From Rotaria macrura (taxonomy: Eukaryota > Rotifera > Eurotatoria > Philodinida > Philodinidae), in the NCBI GenBank assembly GCA_900239685.1, contig OENT01000380.1, positions 28,539 to 92,538 of the forward strand: DNA of 64,000 nucleotides, written 5' to 3'. Below the pieces are notes generated by a model. It had not been told where the DNA came from. It saw only the letters and a list, made by a program, of their open reading frames with translations, and did no database searches. Every line of letters starts with the position of its first letter. The stretch's first letter is position 1. Positions 1 to 12,001 of the stretch are shown here, piece by piece. Made by a program: the position numbers and the translations under genes.

Positions 1-3000
1 AAGTAAGCTAATTCCGCCCACTAATGGTCGAACTTGTGAGAGAGTACTTATTTTCTCTAAAACCCATTTCCTAACTGAAAAAGAACCGAACCCAATCAAT
101 TCCTGGTCGATTGCTAGTCAACTCGAATTCCAATTCCAGTGAATTGAAGGAATTGAAATTTACTGCAACTGTAGTCAAAGCATGTCTAATTCATGATTCA
201 TGATGTTTTAGTGTACTTCACCTCTAGTTCCCACGTACTCACCTTTTACTTAATTTTCTATCCTCGTATTTTAAAAGTATTTTGAAGTACGCGAAGTCTT
301 GTCTTTTAGCCCTTGGGAAAAAACTCATTTAGGCATTTTTATCCAATTCTAATTCATTACTATCCAATTCAAAACCATCTATACCATTGTGAAATGTTCG
401 CATCTATTCGCTCTTTTATGAATGATTCCATTTTCATCCTGCAGTTGATCATTCCCATAAGAACATATCTTTGGAAACCAAGATTCAAATGACGTTTTGC
501 AGTATGCAGAAAGAAATTTTCTACGCTTTCCCGGTTTCCTGCAGATTAAGACTGAAACCTCTCTCCGATTACAGACCGTGATAAAAACTTCCAAAAACCA
601 TCACAAGTTGTAATAGACGGAGCTCATAATCTGTCGAAGGTAATGTATCAGAAATATTTAAATGGATTGTATACAGTATTTCCTTGGCGTTGATTTATTA
701 GATAAGAAGTCTCTTGAAATGGAAGAAAGCAGACAACCAATGAATCTCGAAACACTTTCTGTTTCTATTCAGTGACGCTTTAGATTTTCATCTTGCTTTC
801 CTCTGAACAATAGCTAGAAAACTTCAAAAAACACTATCAAGCTCAGTTGGTTCTAACAAGAATCCTATGCTTGACTTTCAATCTTAGTATGCTTCTCTCC
901 ACTGATCTCTCAACTTTAATAATCTTCGTAGCCATGTGATCCAAACGATTTCGTGTTACTTTGAACCACAATCATTTATTTAAATATTGTAGTTATGGTT
1001 TTTTCATAACATTCGATTACACTATGAGGATAAGGTAAACATAGTCATTGTTTTTTGGTTGAAGTAAAGAAAACTTTTCCAATGACACATCAGGAATGGT
1101 TTAGAAGAAACGAACCATCATAAGTTCTTTTCCATGAAAGAAAATTACTATAATCGAACGAAAAACAGAATTTCTTAATATATGAGCTCTACTATGATGA
1201 ATTAGCTAAACATGATTCTGTTCCGTTTGAAATGGTTGTGAGAATACGATAGTTAAATTTTAAGAAACTCATATTAATTTTATAGTTGACCAGCCCCTAC
1301 AATGAAAGAAAAAAGTGTCACAAGAAGCCCTAAAGAGTTCCGATTTTTGCAACGAAGTCAGAGTCCTTTGAAGTTTCGAAGAAATTAGCTTTCGTAACAA
1401 GACTTTATTTTTAATAGCTGATAGCGGACCTTTCGTACTTGGAGTTCTTTACAATTCACGATTCAAAATTGCATGCAAGTTTCACCGAATACTATGCTCC
1501 ATTGCGAAAGAATTTTTCCATCAGCATTCAATGCTAAAAATTCGCATTCTCTAAAAATGAACCGAGTCCTGTCAAAACCAACAGAAAAATAAGCGCGAAT
1601 CACTGTATCCTATAGCAGAACACTTGATATCACTGGAAGATGGACGCAATATTTCGACCACAAACTTTCCCAAGTTTGTTTCCATTTTTTGTCCCACTTC
1701 TTGCAGAAAGACAAGCCAATTTAATCGGAACTCACTAGAAAAAATCAGGAAAGTTTGTAGCCAGTAGAATGATTCCATGTTTCAGCGATGCCATGTGTAT
1801 TCTTACAGAATACCGCAATTTTCAGACATTTGTTTCTGCTAGTTCATTCAGGTTTCGGTGGGCGAAACGATCGTCATGGGATGTTTGATCTAGGTAGAAA
1901 AAAATAATATCATCCTGTTGTAACTTCGAAAATCAAACTCACCATTCTTATTTGCTCATCTGACAACTGATTTAGCTAGAAATGGAATATTTCATCAAGT
2001 AATGGGTAACGTTTTCGTAACTGGTTACCCAGTAACGATATCTAAGTGACGGAATCAACGACTCCTCCAATGATCAGCAAAGTAGGTTTTCACGGAAAAA
2101 AAATTCTAAAAAGTTTGAGTAAAGCAAGTCGGGGTCAGGGAATCTGAATATGATAAACGAATTTTTATTATTTTCACTTTTACTCTTCTTTTTTAAAAAT
2201 CTTTCTCTCCACGAAGAAACAGGTTTCGTGAGAAAAAAAAATAAGTTCAATGAAACGCTTCAAATTTTTGTGGAAAAAAATGTTCTTCTCGAAAAATATG
2301 AATTGAAAATTGTGAAAATACGGATTTCACAAATGGATTCTCCGAGCTTGATATACTTTGGTCGAACATTATAGAATTTTGTAATTTTTCTTAAAAAGGT
2401 TTTTGATGCTTATTAGAGGAGTGTTTCAACCCATTACTCCGTTATCTAGTAACTCGTAGCGGCCTGTTACCGTAAGCATGTAACTGATAAAGGAGAATTA
2501 ACCTGCTACTTGGAAACGTAACGGCTTGGTAATAGTAACTTCGTAACCCTAATTCTACACGAAACATATTTACAAAACGTTTTCTATACGAAACTCAAAA
2601 GGGTTTTCAACCAAACCTCAGGGGTAGCGTTAATTTCAAAGGGTTCAGGGCGAAACATTTTTGTATTTTAAAACTCAAAAAAGAATTTTTCAAAACCTTG
2701 GATATTGCTTAACCTCCGGCAGGTTTCGTATGATCCTACAGATACTTATATACTATAGTAAAACTTGAAAAAGCTCACAGGTTTCGTGTGACATCTTAGT
2801 CTTTTTCAGTGCATTGATTGTTTGTATCTATTATAGGAAGGAAGCAAAAGATATAATTGCTCCGAATACAGCGAATGATATACATGTATTTAAAGAGTAC
2901 GACTCTTCAATGAAGATTTTGCCTTAGCTAATCAGTAACTAAGTATAAAGTTCCATGCATGTTTTTTTTATTTGATTCAAATAATAGCAGATTATCGTAA

Positions 3001-3203
3001 AAACAAAAGAAATTTAAGATCTATTTTTTATATGATCAGATTGCTAAGAAAATCGTTTTTGCATATTTATGGTTGGTTACTTTTATAAATGGTGTCATGA
3101 GTACAATAAAGAAGGTTAGCAGAAGCTTTCAAGTTTCTAAAAGTTAATGCTTCACTCTACCACCGGTGCCTTTAAATACAACTTTGAAGGGAAAAAGAAG
3201 ACA
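1..3203. other. Gene-free AT-rich region
   Basis: No open frame here shows coding character or a family signature; all are short and explained by chance. Blocks rich in GTAAC/GTTAC words at about 2003-2045 and 2440-2560 look like remnants of an old inverted-repeat element, but I could not fix its ends. I see nothing else. Confidence 0.5.
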
Positions 3204-3370
3204 TCAAAGATGGGATCGGTACGATTTTCGACTAAACCGAAATCGTTTGGGTTAGAAAATTTTTAAAATTCGGTCGGTTCTGTTCGGTTTGAAGGTTAGA
3301 AAATTCTGTGGATTACGCTCCTTTCTTTTCGGTTCACTTGGGAAAAAATGCCAGCCGATCCCATCTTCGA
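3204..3370. repeat. Small inverted-repeat element (MITE-like), 167 bp
   Basis: The left end TCAAAGATGGGATCGG (3204-3219) is matched in inverse at 3355-3370 with one mismatch in 16. The interior carries several CGGTTCGG-type words and no coding potential. No target-site duplication could be found, so the superfamily is unassigned. The size and paired termini are typical of a non-autonomous DNA transposon. Confidence 0.6.
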
Positions 3371-3675
3371 CAGATTTCAACGAGAATTTCAGAGCTAGTT
3401 TTTCTTCTCAAGAATCCTTTTTCAGAGGCTCAAATATCAAATGAAACACAGAACCGAGGATTAATCGTTTCTGTAAAACTCGTTAAATGCTTTCAGAATC
3501 GCCAAGAGAAACATAAACGATTTTCCTTGTCAAATCACATTTCGAAAGGTATTTTTATACTTACTGGATTGGTTTAATCAAGTATTAATTTAAGAAACAC
3601 AACTTATTTTGGCATCGTAGTAATAGACACTACTGATATTACCTATCAATATCATAAATGTTTGCGTACTTGAAA

Positions 3676-3916
3676 TAAGCTTGTTAGCGCAGTCGTGTTG
3701 GGGCTAAAATGTGGAACTTACATATCTGTAGCTTCATAATGCTAATGGAAAATACAGAAAATGTAATATCACGAATTTTTTGTGTGGTCTTTCTCTGATT
3801 GGGACAGTTCTTTTTTGTTTTTCTTTTTGATATTCGCTCTTTATTTTCCGTTTTTTGTTGTTCATTTTTCTTATTATATGCATTGAAATAAACGGTAAAT
3901 AACGCTGTAATATATG
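3676..3916. repeat. Dispersed diverged repeat, copy A
   Basis: This block is recognisably the same as 9207-9432 in the same orientation. Shared stretches include TTAGCGCAGTC, CTAAAATGTGGAACT, TAGCTTCATAAT, AATACAGAAAAT, TTTCTCTGATTGG and GAAATAAACGG. I estimate roughly three quarters identity by eye. The minus-strand frame across it (97 codons at 3684-3977) is low-complexity, Lys/Thr/Gln-rich, and is not kept open in the other copy, so it is probably not a gene. Confidence 0.7.
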
Positions 3917-4612
3917 GTGATAGTATAATGCTGGTTGCTTTTTCTGTAATGGAGTAATAAACCGGTTTGTATAGCATGAAAGGGAGCTGGGGGCATAAAA
4001 TATCTCATTCGTACACTTGCACTCACTATTTTCTCAGAACACATAAATCAGTTTCACCATATATTCCCCTGTTAGAAAGTTAAAACTTCGAAGTACTCCA
4101 TAAGACTTACCATTCGCAACGTCTATAAATAATGAGTGACTCATCCGCTTAAGTCAAAATTTTCGGATATTTGGCTCCTGGGAGCTAAAATTACATTATC
4201 TTCGCTGAATATACCTTTTCGGTAGAAAAAAATTAATTCGAGAAAAAAATTATGTTGCGCAAGGGGTTGAGCTTCTTGCTGAACACGTCTATATATAAGG
4301 TGATGTCTTTCAAAATTACCATCCGTTTGCAGTCGTCAGTTGGAGGTAAGTCAAATGAGTTGAGTACGATAGTGGTGCTGCTCCTGAACGTTGATTTCTT
4401 CAAACAAGTTTAGATTTTATCCGGACACTATCTGATAGGATTGTCAAGGGTGAATTCCTTATGAAACTTTTATGAGAATAAGGCATTAGTTTTAGTGGAA
4501 AGACATCAACATAAAAAAACAATCATTTTGCATGAAATGAGTCACATTGAACTTCATACTCGTTATTCTTTCAGACATGTCTTTTTTGGTCGCATTCTCT
4601 TTAGGTATCCAA

Positions 4613-5703
4613 CAGTGCCAGTTAAGAACTGGAGACTGTGGATACCGGGTCCAACTGGTATCCCAGTCGGACTGGGTGTCAATATCACTCAATTCATAAT
4701 CAAATCAATAGGGTTACCCTTTGTAAATAACTTTAAGGTATAGGGAGTTAGAAGCGCATGAGGTATGCACGAATATCTAATTCACTAAGTATCAGTCTGA
4801 GTGACACGACAATTTAGCCCCCCGACAGTTGAGCCTGATTTAAAGAACTATTGAAAAACCACAAGAAAATAACGTTATTTAGTCGAGCTAACACTCATAT
4901 CAAAAATTGAACAGAGTTCGCTCTCTTTTAACATGCAATTCTCTTGGTATCAGATGAAAACACGAAACTAGTAGTTGTAATTGTTCATTCAACAGCTCCT
5001 ATTTCGCTCGATTTTTTAATTTAGCAACCCCAGCTTGCAACTGTTGAGTCATAATCGAATTCGCGTGCTGGCCGATTTACAAGTCTTTGATAGATTCAAG
5101 GAATGCTGGGTATTTTCGTGCTGAGTGCTAAATAAAATGTATGTGCAACTTTATCGTGAAACTAAATCAGAGATCACACTACTTGAATAGCTCTGTGCCA
5201 GCCTTCTGATGAGTTGTTCGTTCGAGGTAGCTGATGCTTCAATCTCGAAAAAAAATTTTAACCTCGAATTTAAAAAGCAAGGAGCACAACGTCAATTGTT
5301 TCGAAATGGACACTCCAGAAATTTATCCTCGAAACAGGCGATTCTAAGCTAGATATCATAGTAAAAATTTGTGAATACTTATTCATTTTTGTAGAGATAG
5401 TCGTCTTATTCAAAGACGCGAGTATCAAGGAATCATTCACAACATGATAAGTGGCAGGTTTACAGCATTTTCAAACTTCATCTACGTACATGGGTAGATG
5501 CTGATTCTGTATATTGCCTTATACATCAATGAAGGCTCAACTGTCGGTGCACCGTCAGTCTGACTAGGTATCTGTTGAAATGATCTATGACTCAATCAAT
5601 AGTTAGTAACTGAATTATACTGATACATTATACTATCTAATCTTGAAAATGAGTTGATTTATATAAATACTCAGTCGGGTTGGTATCCAGTTAGTTGGCA
5701 CTG
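4613..5703. repeat. Nested inverted-repeat element, inner pair 4822-5547
   Basis: The inner pair is a perfect 15-bp inverted repeat, CCGACAGTTGAGCCT at 4822-4836 and its complement at 5533-5547, enclosing about 700 bp of AT-rich DNA without coding potential. Outside it, imperfect inverted blocks containing CAGTGCCA, CTGG and GGATACC sit at about 4613-4670 and 5671-5703. The layout suggests one element inserted into another, or one long foldback. No convincing target duplication was seen. Confidence 0.6.
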
Positions 5704-6599
5704 GCGCGTACCTAATTCTCTTCTAACATTCACTTCATTTCGCAATTTGATCGATTGGATAAATTACATCACTCTTGGAATTATAACCGTTTATTTCCTC
5801 ATCACTGGTTTCTGCATGACGTTTTAGTCTTTCTTCCAACACTTTCCAATATGCTTCTCGAAATCAAATTTTTTTCTGTCACTTCTACGAAGCAAGTTAT
5901 TTGTTTGTGGAAAAAATACATTGCTGGTAAAAATGTCTCGCCATGGGCAAAATGCGTCACTTTAACTGGGTTTCGATTTTTCTTCCACAGTGAGTCTTTA
6001 AATAAGATGACTTTGTCTGGCATAAATTTTGTTACGCAAAGTCATCAAGTAAGGGTAAGTTGAATGCCTTTGAGTGTGATAGTAGTTTTCGCAAACTTCA
6101 ACTTCTTCAAGCCAGCTTGATCTTAGTGCAAAGTTTTTCAAAATAATCGTGCCGAGGAAACAGAATTGTTTTCGAAAAAAAGAATGTTTTTCTTTAAAAA
6201 AATACTCATTTTGATGAAAAAAGTCAGGTTGAGCTCGATGTTGATTTTTCTTCCAAACGCGTCGTTATGAAAGACTTTCTCATCCAGTACTTAGCTGAGT
6301 AGACATGGTGATTCAGGATTTATATGTTAAGTGATTTCGATGTGTTGGTCCGAAGTTTATCAATACTTTCTCTGAAGAAATTGAAATGAAGGTCCTTCGT
6401 AACGTTGCTCATTAGAGGAGATCCGGATGTTGCACTGTTGTCTAGGCTCGACTTGATTTCTTGAATAGTTTTAGCAGCGTGAGTGGTTAAGTTTATTTTT
6501 GGAAACAATATCGGTTTTCTGACTATTATTAATTTTTATGTATGAGAACAAAATCAAGTTATACAATTTAAGTTTCACTGAGTGTTTTTTTTATTTCTC
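5704..6599. other. Gene-free spacer
   Basis: The 102-codon plus frame at 5755-6063 overlaps an opposing 73-codon frame and has no recognisable domain, signal or codon bias, so I treat it as chance. Part of the block (about 6040-6130) weakly resembles 4330-4420. Nothing else is visible. Confidence 0.4.
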
Positions 6600-6765
6600 A
6601 CACTGGTAAAGTGGTCCAATAGCCGAACCGAAAATGGCTTCAATTTTTTCAACGAATTTGAAACCCTTTCAAAGGTTCGGACATATGTGTGAAATAGGTT
6701 TCTAGACGCTTGATAAACTTTTTGATGATTTCTTATCAATGACCGAAACCCTTTTTTACCAGTGT
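6600..6765. repeat. MITE-like element with ACACTGGTAAA termini, 166 bp
   Basis: A perfect 11-bp terminal inverted repeat, ACACTGGTAAA at 6600-6610 and its complement at 6755-6765, brackets a short interior with CGAACC and GAAACCCTTT words. There is no coding capacity and no clear target duplication. Termini of this kind are common in non-autonomous DNA transposons. Confidence 0.65.
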
Positions 6766-9206
6766 ATCGTTAATTTTAGAAGTCGACTTGATCTGCCGAT
6801 TCCGTGCTCAACTTGTTGTTTGTTATTTTTTCAATGAATCTTGAGTGCGTGCTTCTGTGAATGTTTTTGTGATAGGGCATAGTTGTGATCAGTACACGGC
6901 TGTTGTATGAGTAATAGATGTCCTGACTTGTTGTCTATATTTTGGTATTTTTCGGTCTGATACTTGTATCGGTACGAATGGTTGTTTGGGATTAATAGGC
7001 TTGATGAGGGTGCTCACAGGCTAGTGTTTTGGGTTTGTCCACCATTTTGGCGAAAGTGGAATTGATGATATTAGTTTTGGTACAGTTGTTGCTATTGGTT
7101 GGCTAATATTTTCGTGTTCATTCTTGTTCCTGTATTAATTGCGACATCGGCATGGGTTCGAGGATTGTGATGTATGTGCGTTGTTTCTTATCTTGATGGA
7201 GGTGGAAGTATTGTTGTTGCTATGAAAAAATGGAACCTAAATAGGGGCAGTACTTTAAGCTTACTTTATTGGGTAAAACGCACATTCTTTACTCGACTGG
7301 GTAAAAGTAACGCTTTCTACTTTAGTTTTTGGTTAAAAAAGAAAAAGAAAAAGAAAATGTAAGCACTTAACCGAAAAGTAAAATGGTTTTATTCCGGTGA
7401 AAACAACGACACTTATACGACCGCTTACGGTCAACTCCAGTCTCATATTACGATGTCGCCTTACGACCAACGGGGTGACGACAAAATACGGAACGCATAC
7501 GTATCGCATTTGACCGTAGATGGGTGCATGTGGTAGAAATACGCATAATCTTAACCTTTCATCTGGGTAGCGTAAATTGAGTGTCTCCCTGATTATGAGC
7601 AAAAATTGGATAAATTAGAAGACTTACTGTGTTGATGAGCATCAAAAATTTTGTTTTAACCATTTTTAGCCGAAGAATTGAATAATAGTACTTAAAGTTG
7701 ACTGCTGACTATTTGGCTCAGCATCCTAAATCGATAATACTGCCGCACTACTATCAAGATATTATGCTAGATCACAAAATTATGTAGTATTAAGTTAGGG
7801 GAGTTCAAGCTCGTTTTTTAATTTAATTTGAAAAAGTAAACTAAAGAGAAAGTATCAGCAATTGACCGCAATCGACTTTTTAAAGACTCATCTGAATATC
7901 TTTTTACGGAGCTACGTTGAGTGAAGTGTGACCAGAATGTTTCCTCGGCATTGGAAGGATGCTACTCGCACTACAGCGGACAAGTGATATGATTCTAGAC
8001 GTAGGAAGTAATCTGATTTCGCTGCAACTGACGAAAACTACCGAAAAGGGTCAGATATACGGCAGAAAAACGTCTTATGTCACCGAAGTATAGAAACAGT
8101 ATTATCGATGAGATCTATCCACTTTACCGCTGTTTCTTTTGGCTTGTTTTCATGTGACGAAAAAAGAAGTTGAATAATACAGAACGGAACATTTTCAACT
8201 AATATACGAGTCCCTTCGTTCAGGAGTCTCTGGTTTTTCTTCGGCGGAAAATAGCTCTTACATCGTTGCTTGTGATGAAACTGCTAATGACACGGATGAT
8301 TATATAACAATCACTTAGAGTTCTGAAATCATTCTGGCCGAATTTTTTCTTGTTACAATTGATTTTAGGTAGAATTCGTATCTATTCCGATGAATTTCTC
8401 GTTACTTTAAAAAATTTTTCTGTCACGATTCTCGCTGATTCGATGTTGTTTCCGATCCCAGGATCCGACATTATAATTAGCGTTTTGAATTCAATTGATT
8501 TTCAACCTGAGAATACTGTTATCGCATCCCTACCAGAGTGATACCACGAACTGCATGAAGACGCTGAAAAATTATTGGAATACAGCCGGTTTCTATCTGT
8601 AACTGGAGACCAGAATCGATTAATTAAGAATATTTACTCCAGTCGAAAAGTACGAACCATGTTTCGCATCTTTCCTAACGATTTCTCCAATATTCAGTGA
8701 CAGAACGATCGATCTCGGTATTAAAAATAAGGAAGTTGAGAAAGAAAAAGAAATCTTTTCTTACTCCGCTTATAAGTACTAAATAGCTCTGTTGGAAAAC
8801 GAGTATGTCGAAATGTAAATTGATTCTGGTTTTCTACGCAACTTTGGATCAGTGCTAACATTGGTAGAAATCGATCCAATGTTGATATACAACAAACAAC
8901 ATCAATTCTTCGCTTGTAATTATATATGCATTTGCTTTGTACCTGTCAGACATCGTGAAAGAGCTTTTGTAACATCAATTACGATTAAATAATACTAAAA
9001 TCTTATGAGAATATTTCAACTTCTCGCTCATTTCATTTCTGGTAAAGTATGTAAAACATGATGAATAAACGGTTTCGAATGTATATCAAGAAAGCAACAT
9101 TCGTTTGACTAATAACAGTAGTTACAAGATGCTTCACATGTTGATGTCGCAGATTTTGGGCTAACAGCTTCCTTCTGTGAGTATATTAGTACATTAAATT
9201 CTATAG
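6766..9206. other. Gene-free region with a TACGAC-rich patch
   Basis: No supportable gene. The patch 7400-7530 is richer in CG dinucleotides than its surroundings and carries several TTACGACC/ATACGACC words resembling the ends of the 1.5-kb element at 48273-49775; it may be a relic of that family. Two imperfect copies of a unit starting with TGGGTAAAA lie at about 7268-7325. Confidence 0.4.
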
Positions 9207-9432
9207 AAAAGCTTTTTAGCGCAGTCCCTTTGGTACTAAAATGTGGAACTCACATTTGTTTAGCTTCATAATAGTAGTACAAAATACAGAAAATATAATA
9301 GCACGGATTTTTTATGTCTTCTTTCTCTGATTGGCCGTATTCTCTGTTTTCATTGTTGCTATTCATTTGTAATTTGTAATTTTTCTCATTATATGCTTGG
9401 AAATAAACGGCAAATAAAGCTGTACCATATTA
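9207..9432. repeat. Dispersed diverged repeat, copy B
   Basis: Direct-orientation partner of 3676-3916 (see that entry for shared words). It lacks several stretches of copy A, and its frames carry many more stops, which argues that neither copy encodes a protein. No terminal inverted repeat or poly-A tail is evident, so the class is unknown. Confidence 0.7.
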
Positions 9433-9910
9433 CAATTACGTAATGCTAGCCGTTAAGATCTGTAAGGATGACTATTTGTAATGCGGCGAGGAGAGTTTCA
9501 AAAACCTATGTCTTAAAATTCAACCGTTTTTGTATGATACATAATACTGACAAGAGTATCTATTATTTCTCATACGAATATTTCGAATTTAAAGAACGTT
9601 TTGGAAAATTTTGAAAAATTGATCTACATCAAATTTTATTAGTAGTCAATGCGTAATATTGCTTCCATTCATGATGAATATCATTAAATATTATTCATTT
9701 AGCATTTATCAAATTGTTCAGATCATCGAATGACTGATTTTTAAAATAAGCCTTTGAATATTAATCTAAACGTTGAATGAGAATTTTTGTAGTAGAAAGA
9801 CGGCAGCAAAAAGAAACTGAACAGGGATATGTTTCCATTTTTGGTTCAACTGAAAACTTATAATAGATTTATCTTAATGATGGTTGTAATATTCTAAGGA
9901 TTCTGACTCC

Positions 9911-9927
9911 TATATATATGTATAAAT
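9911..9927 (+). promoter_or_regulatory. TATA-like box of the 9980 gene
   Basis: A TATATATATGTATAAAT stretch ends about 53 bp before the start codon at 9980. That spacing would give a 5' untranslated region of roughly 20-35 bases if transcription starts about 30 bp downstream. Inference from position and composition only. Confidence 0.45.
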
Positions 9928-9979
9928 TGATCCCTTTTCTTTATTCAATAGATTCAATCTCATATCTTCAAGTCAAATT

Positions 9980-10740
9980 ATGAACATTCGTATGACGATG
10001 TCTTCATTATTGACTATAAATAGTTTCCTGACAATGATCATTTTAAGTTGTTTTGTGTCTAAATCTCATGAACAACCAATAAAACGTGATCACATGTGTG
10101 GTCGAATACGTGAAATTCTATGCATCAAAGATGTCTTAGCAAATATAGCAAAAACAAGTGAGAGTATTCAAGCAATAGTGGCTGATATTGAAGTGGATAT
10201 CACAAGCAAAGCTCAAACTGTGAAAGAAATGAATCGTTATTTGAATTTTCAAATGCCCTTGATTGAATCACAAATACCGAGACTTGAACATCATCGTAAT
10301 TTTTCTGAAATGAATAATATTCACAAGGTAATTGTTTCTTTTGAGTCTAAATATTATTCATTTCTATTTTAAACGTGTAGAAATTTCTAATTCAACTCAT
10401 GTCAGAAGCACATGACGTCATCAGTTTCTATTACAACTCTATCGGTGAAATATTGACCATGAACAATACAAAATCAGCGACAATAAATTTTTGGTTAGAA
10501 AAAATTCAAAACTATCTTCGATTCGATATTATTTGTCAATATCGAGATATTCTTAGTGTTTATTCACACGGATGGACTTCAATATATGAAACAAGTCGAA
10601 TTGAATTTTCTCCAGTAGGTCATAGAATTTCACAATCAGTTATTCATGATGTTCATTCAATGATTATTGTTCAATTACTACGTCAATCGCTGAAAAGAAT
10701 ATCTACTGTTATTACTAGTATTGAACTCAAATTTGTTTAA
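9980..10740 (+). CDS. Small secreted protein of unknown function, two exons
   Basis: I do not recognise the family. Exon 1 is 9980-10327 and exon 2 is 10381-10740, separated by a 53-bp intron (GTAATT...GTGTAG) that keeps phase 0; the product is 235 residues. Residues 1 to about 30 form a hydrophobic stretch (SLLTINSFLTMIILSCF) typical of a signal peptide. The mature part would have three cysteines (Cys40, Cys48, Cys168) and long runs that look helical, with no transmembrane segment after the signal. The start at 9980 is preceded by a TATA-like box. An AATAAA signal at 10810-10815 lies about 70 bp after the stop, which supports a complete, compact gene. A secreted helical protein is an inference; function is unknown. 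Both neighbouring spacers are gene-free. Confidence 0.72.
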
Positions 10741-10809
10741 TAACCAACCTATGTGAATGCATTCAAGAAAACTATGTACACTTTCAATGTTTCTTGTAAA
10801 TTTTTTGCT

Positions 10810-10815
10810 AATAAA
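10810..10815 (+). promoter_or_regulatory. Polyadenylation signal AATAAA
   Basis: Canonical AATAAA about 70 bp after the stop codon at 10740, in the expected place for the 3' end of the secreted-protein gene. Confidence 0.5.
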
Positions 10816-10928
10816 ACGATGCCTGATTTAATAGTATGCATCGAAAATCATTTTCTTATACATAATATTCAGAGGATAAATATCATTCCAATTCACGCTA
10901 CCGTAAAATAGAGAGTTCACTTTTAGAA

Positions 10929-11220
10929 TTATGTTAACGAATAACTATTGATATTATTTTCTTGTTCACGTATTACTTGAGACCATTCAATGGATGAGCA
11001 CACACTAAATAGAACCCTTGCATTATATCTTCCACCGTCGCAATACATATGAATAAAAGAAAATTCATAATCATTTGTTGCAACACTCTTCAGCACAGAA
11101 TACTTTATCATCTGTTGCCAATAAACACATGAAATACTTGTATTGAAAACATGGCTACTCATCTCATATAAGATGGTTCTTGACCTAACTGAAAATCAAC
11201 TTCACACCGATATGTGCTGT
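10929..11220 (-). pseudogene. Possible coding relic, unknown product
   Basis: The minus strand holds an open frame of 77 codons (11162 to 10929) with balanced, protein-like composition (motif FIHMYCDGGRYNARVLF, four cysteines). Just upstream, at about 11163-11220, a second frame offset from the first reads TYRCEVDFQLGQEPSYMR and then stops. The two together look like one coding segment broken by a frameshift, and a possible acceptor (CTTTTACAG) precedes the upstream part. No family is recognised. The alternatives are a real last exon with wrong boundaries, or chance; 77 codons is not long enough to exclude chance. Confidence 0.25.
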
Positions 11221-11888
11221 AAAAGCAAAACAAAATACATCAGCAGAAAAATACTCTATAAATCAATCGTTTAAGTATCATGTAGGAAAGGATTATTGTT
11301 ACAATCGGCGCTATTTGAACTCTTCATAGTGAAAAAAAGAAAGCGTAATATCATAGTTAGAGTTCTTCGATGATATCAGCTAATTTAATCTACTGTTATT
11401 CATGGCTCCCGATTATTTTTGACACTGTGGGGAGGGGCTAAATTTTCGCAGAAAAAAATAACATCAAGTGTAATATGTTTATACAACAGATATAATATTT
11501 GATTGTTTTTTTTCATTATTAAAAAAAGTAATTTCAACAGCTCATATCTATGATCATACCATCTGCAGCGAGTGACGTTGGAGTACTTCGAATATTGTTA
11601 CTTTAAGCTTCGTCGATAAGAACTTTGGATATTGCTATTGACTTCTCATCTGCAGCTCGTTCTCTTAGAAAATATACAGCACTAATAACTTTGGATCCAC
11701 GGAGCAACCCGTACACTTAGCTCGTCTACAGAACTTTTTCCCAATTGCACTACTACACTTGAACGATTCCATAAACCGTATTATAGATTAAAGTTTATTT
11801 CACTTTAGTTCTATTTTTTTAGGCTGCCATGGATTTCCATATCGATCAGAAGTTTCTATAGTGATCTATATAGCGATAGGATCAAAAC

Positions 11889-12001
11889 TGGACAACTCCT
11901 CTATTTAATAATGCACTCTGATTCTGAAAAATGCCATTCCAACTCTTTCCAAACTGAGATGGAAAAGAGCGTCAACTCCAACTCGGGATTGGAGTTGTCC
12001 A
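11889..12001. repeat. Short inverted-repeat element, 113 bp
   Basis: TGGACAACTCC at 11889-11899 is repeated in perfect inverse at 11991-12001. The right end also contains an internal palindrome around CCAACTCGGGATTGGAGTTG. No coding capacity and no clear target duplication. Probably a MITE fragment. Confidence 0.5.

Noticed and set aside
3308..3577. 89-codon plus frame
   Set aside because: It runs across the end of a MITE-like element into unrelated sequence and has no coding signature.
3684..3977. 97-codon minus frame
   Set aside because: It overlaps a dispersed repeat whose second copy has the frame destroyed; composition is low-complexity.
5755..6063. 102-codon plus frame
   Set aside because: It overlaps an antisense frame and has no recognisable feature; frames of this size are expected by chance in a 64-kb AT-rich window.
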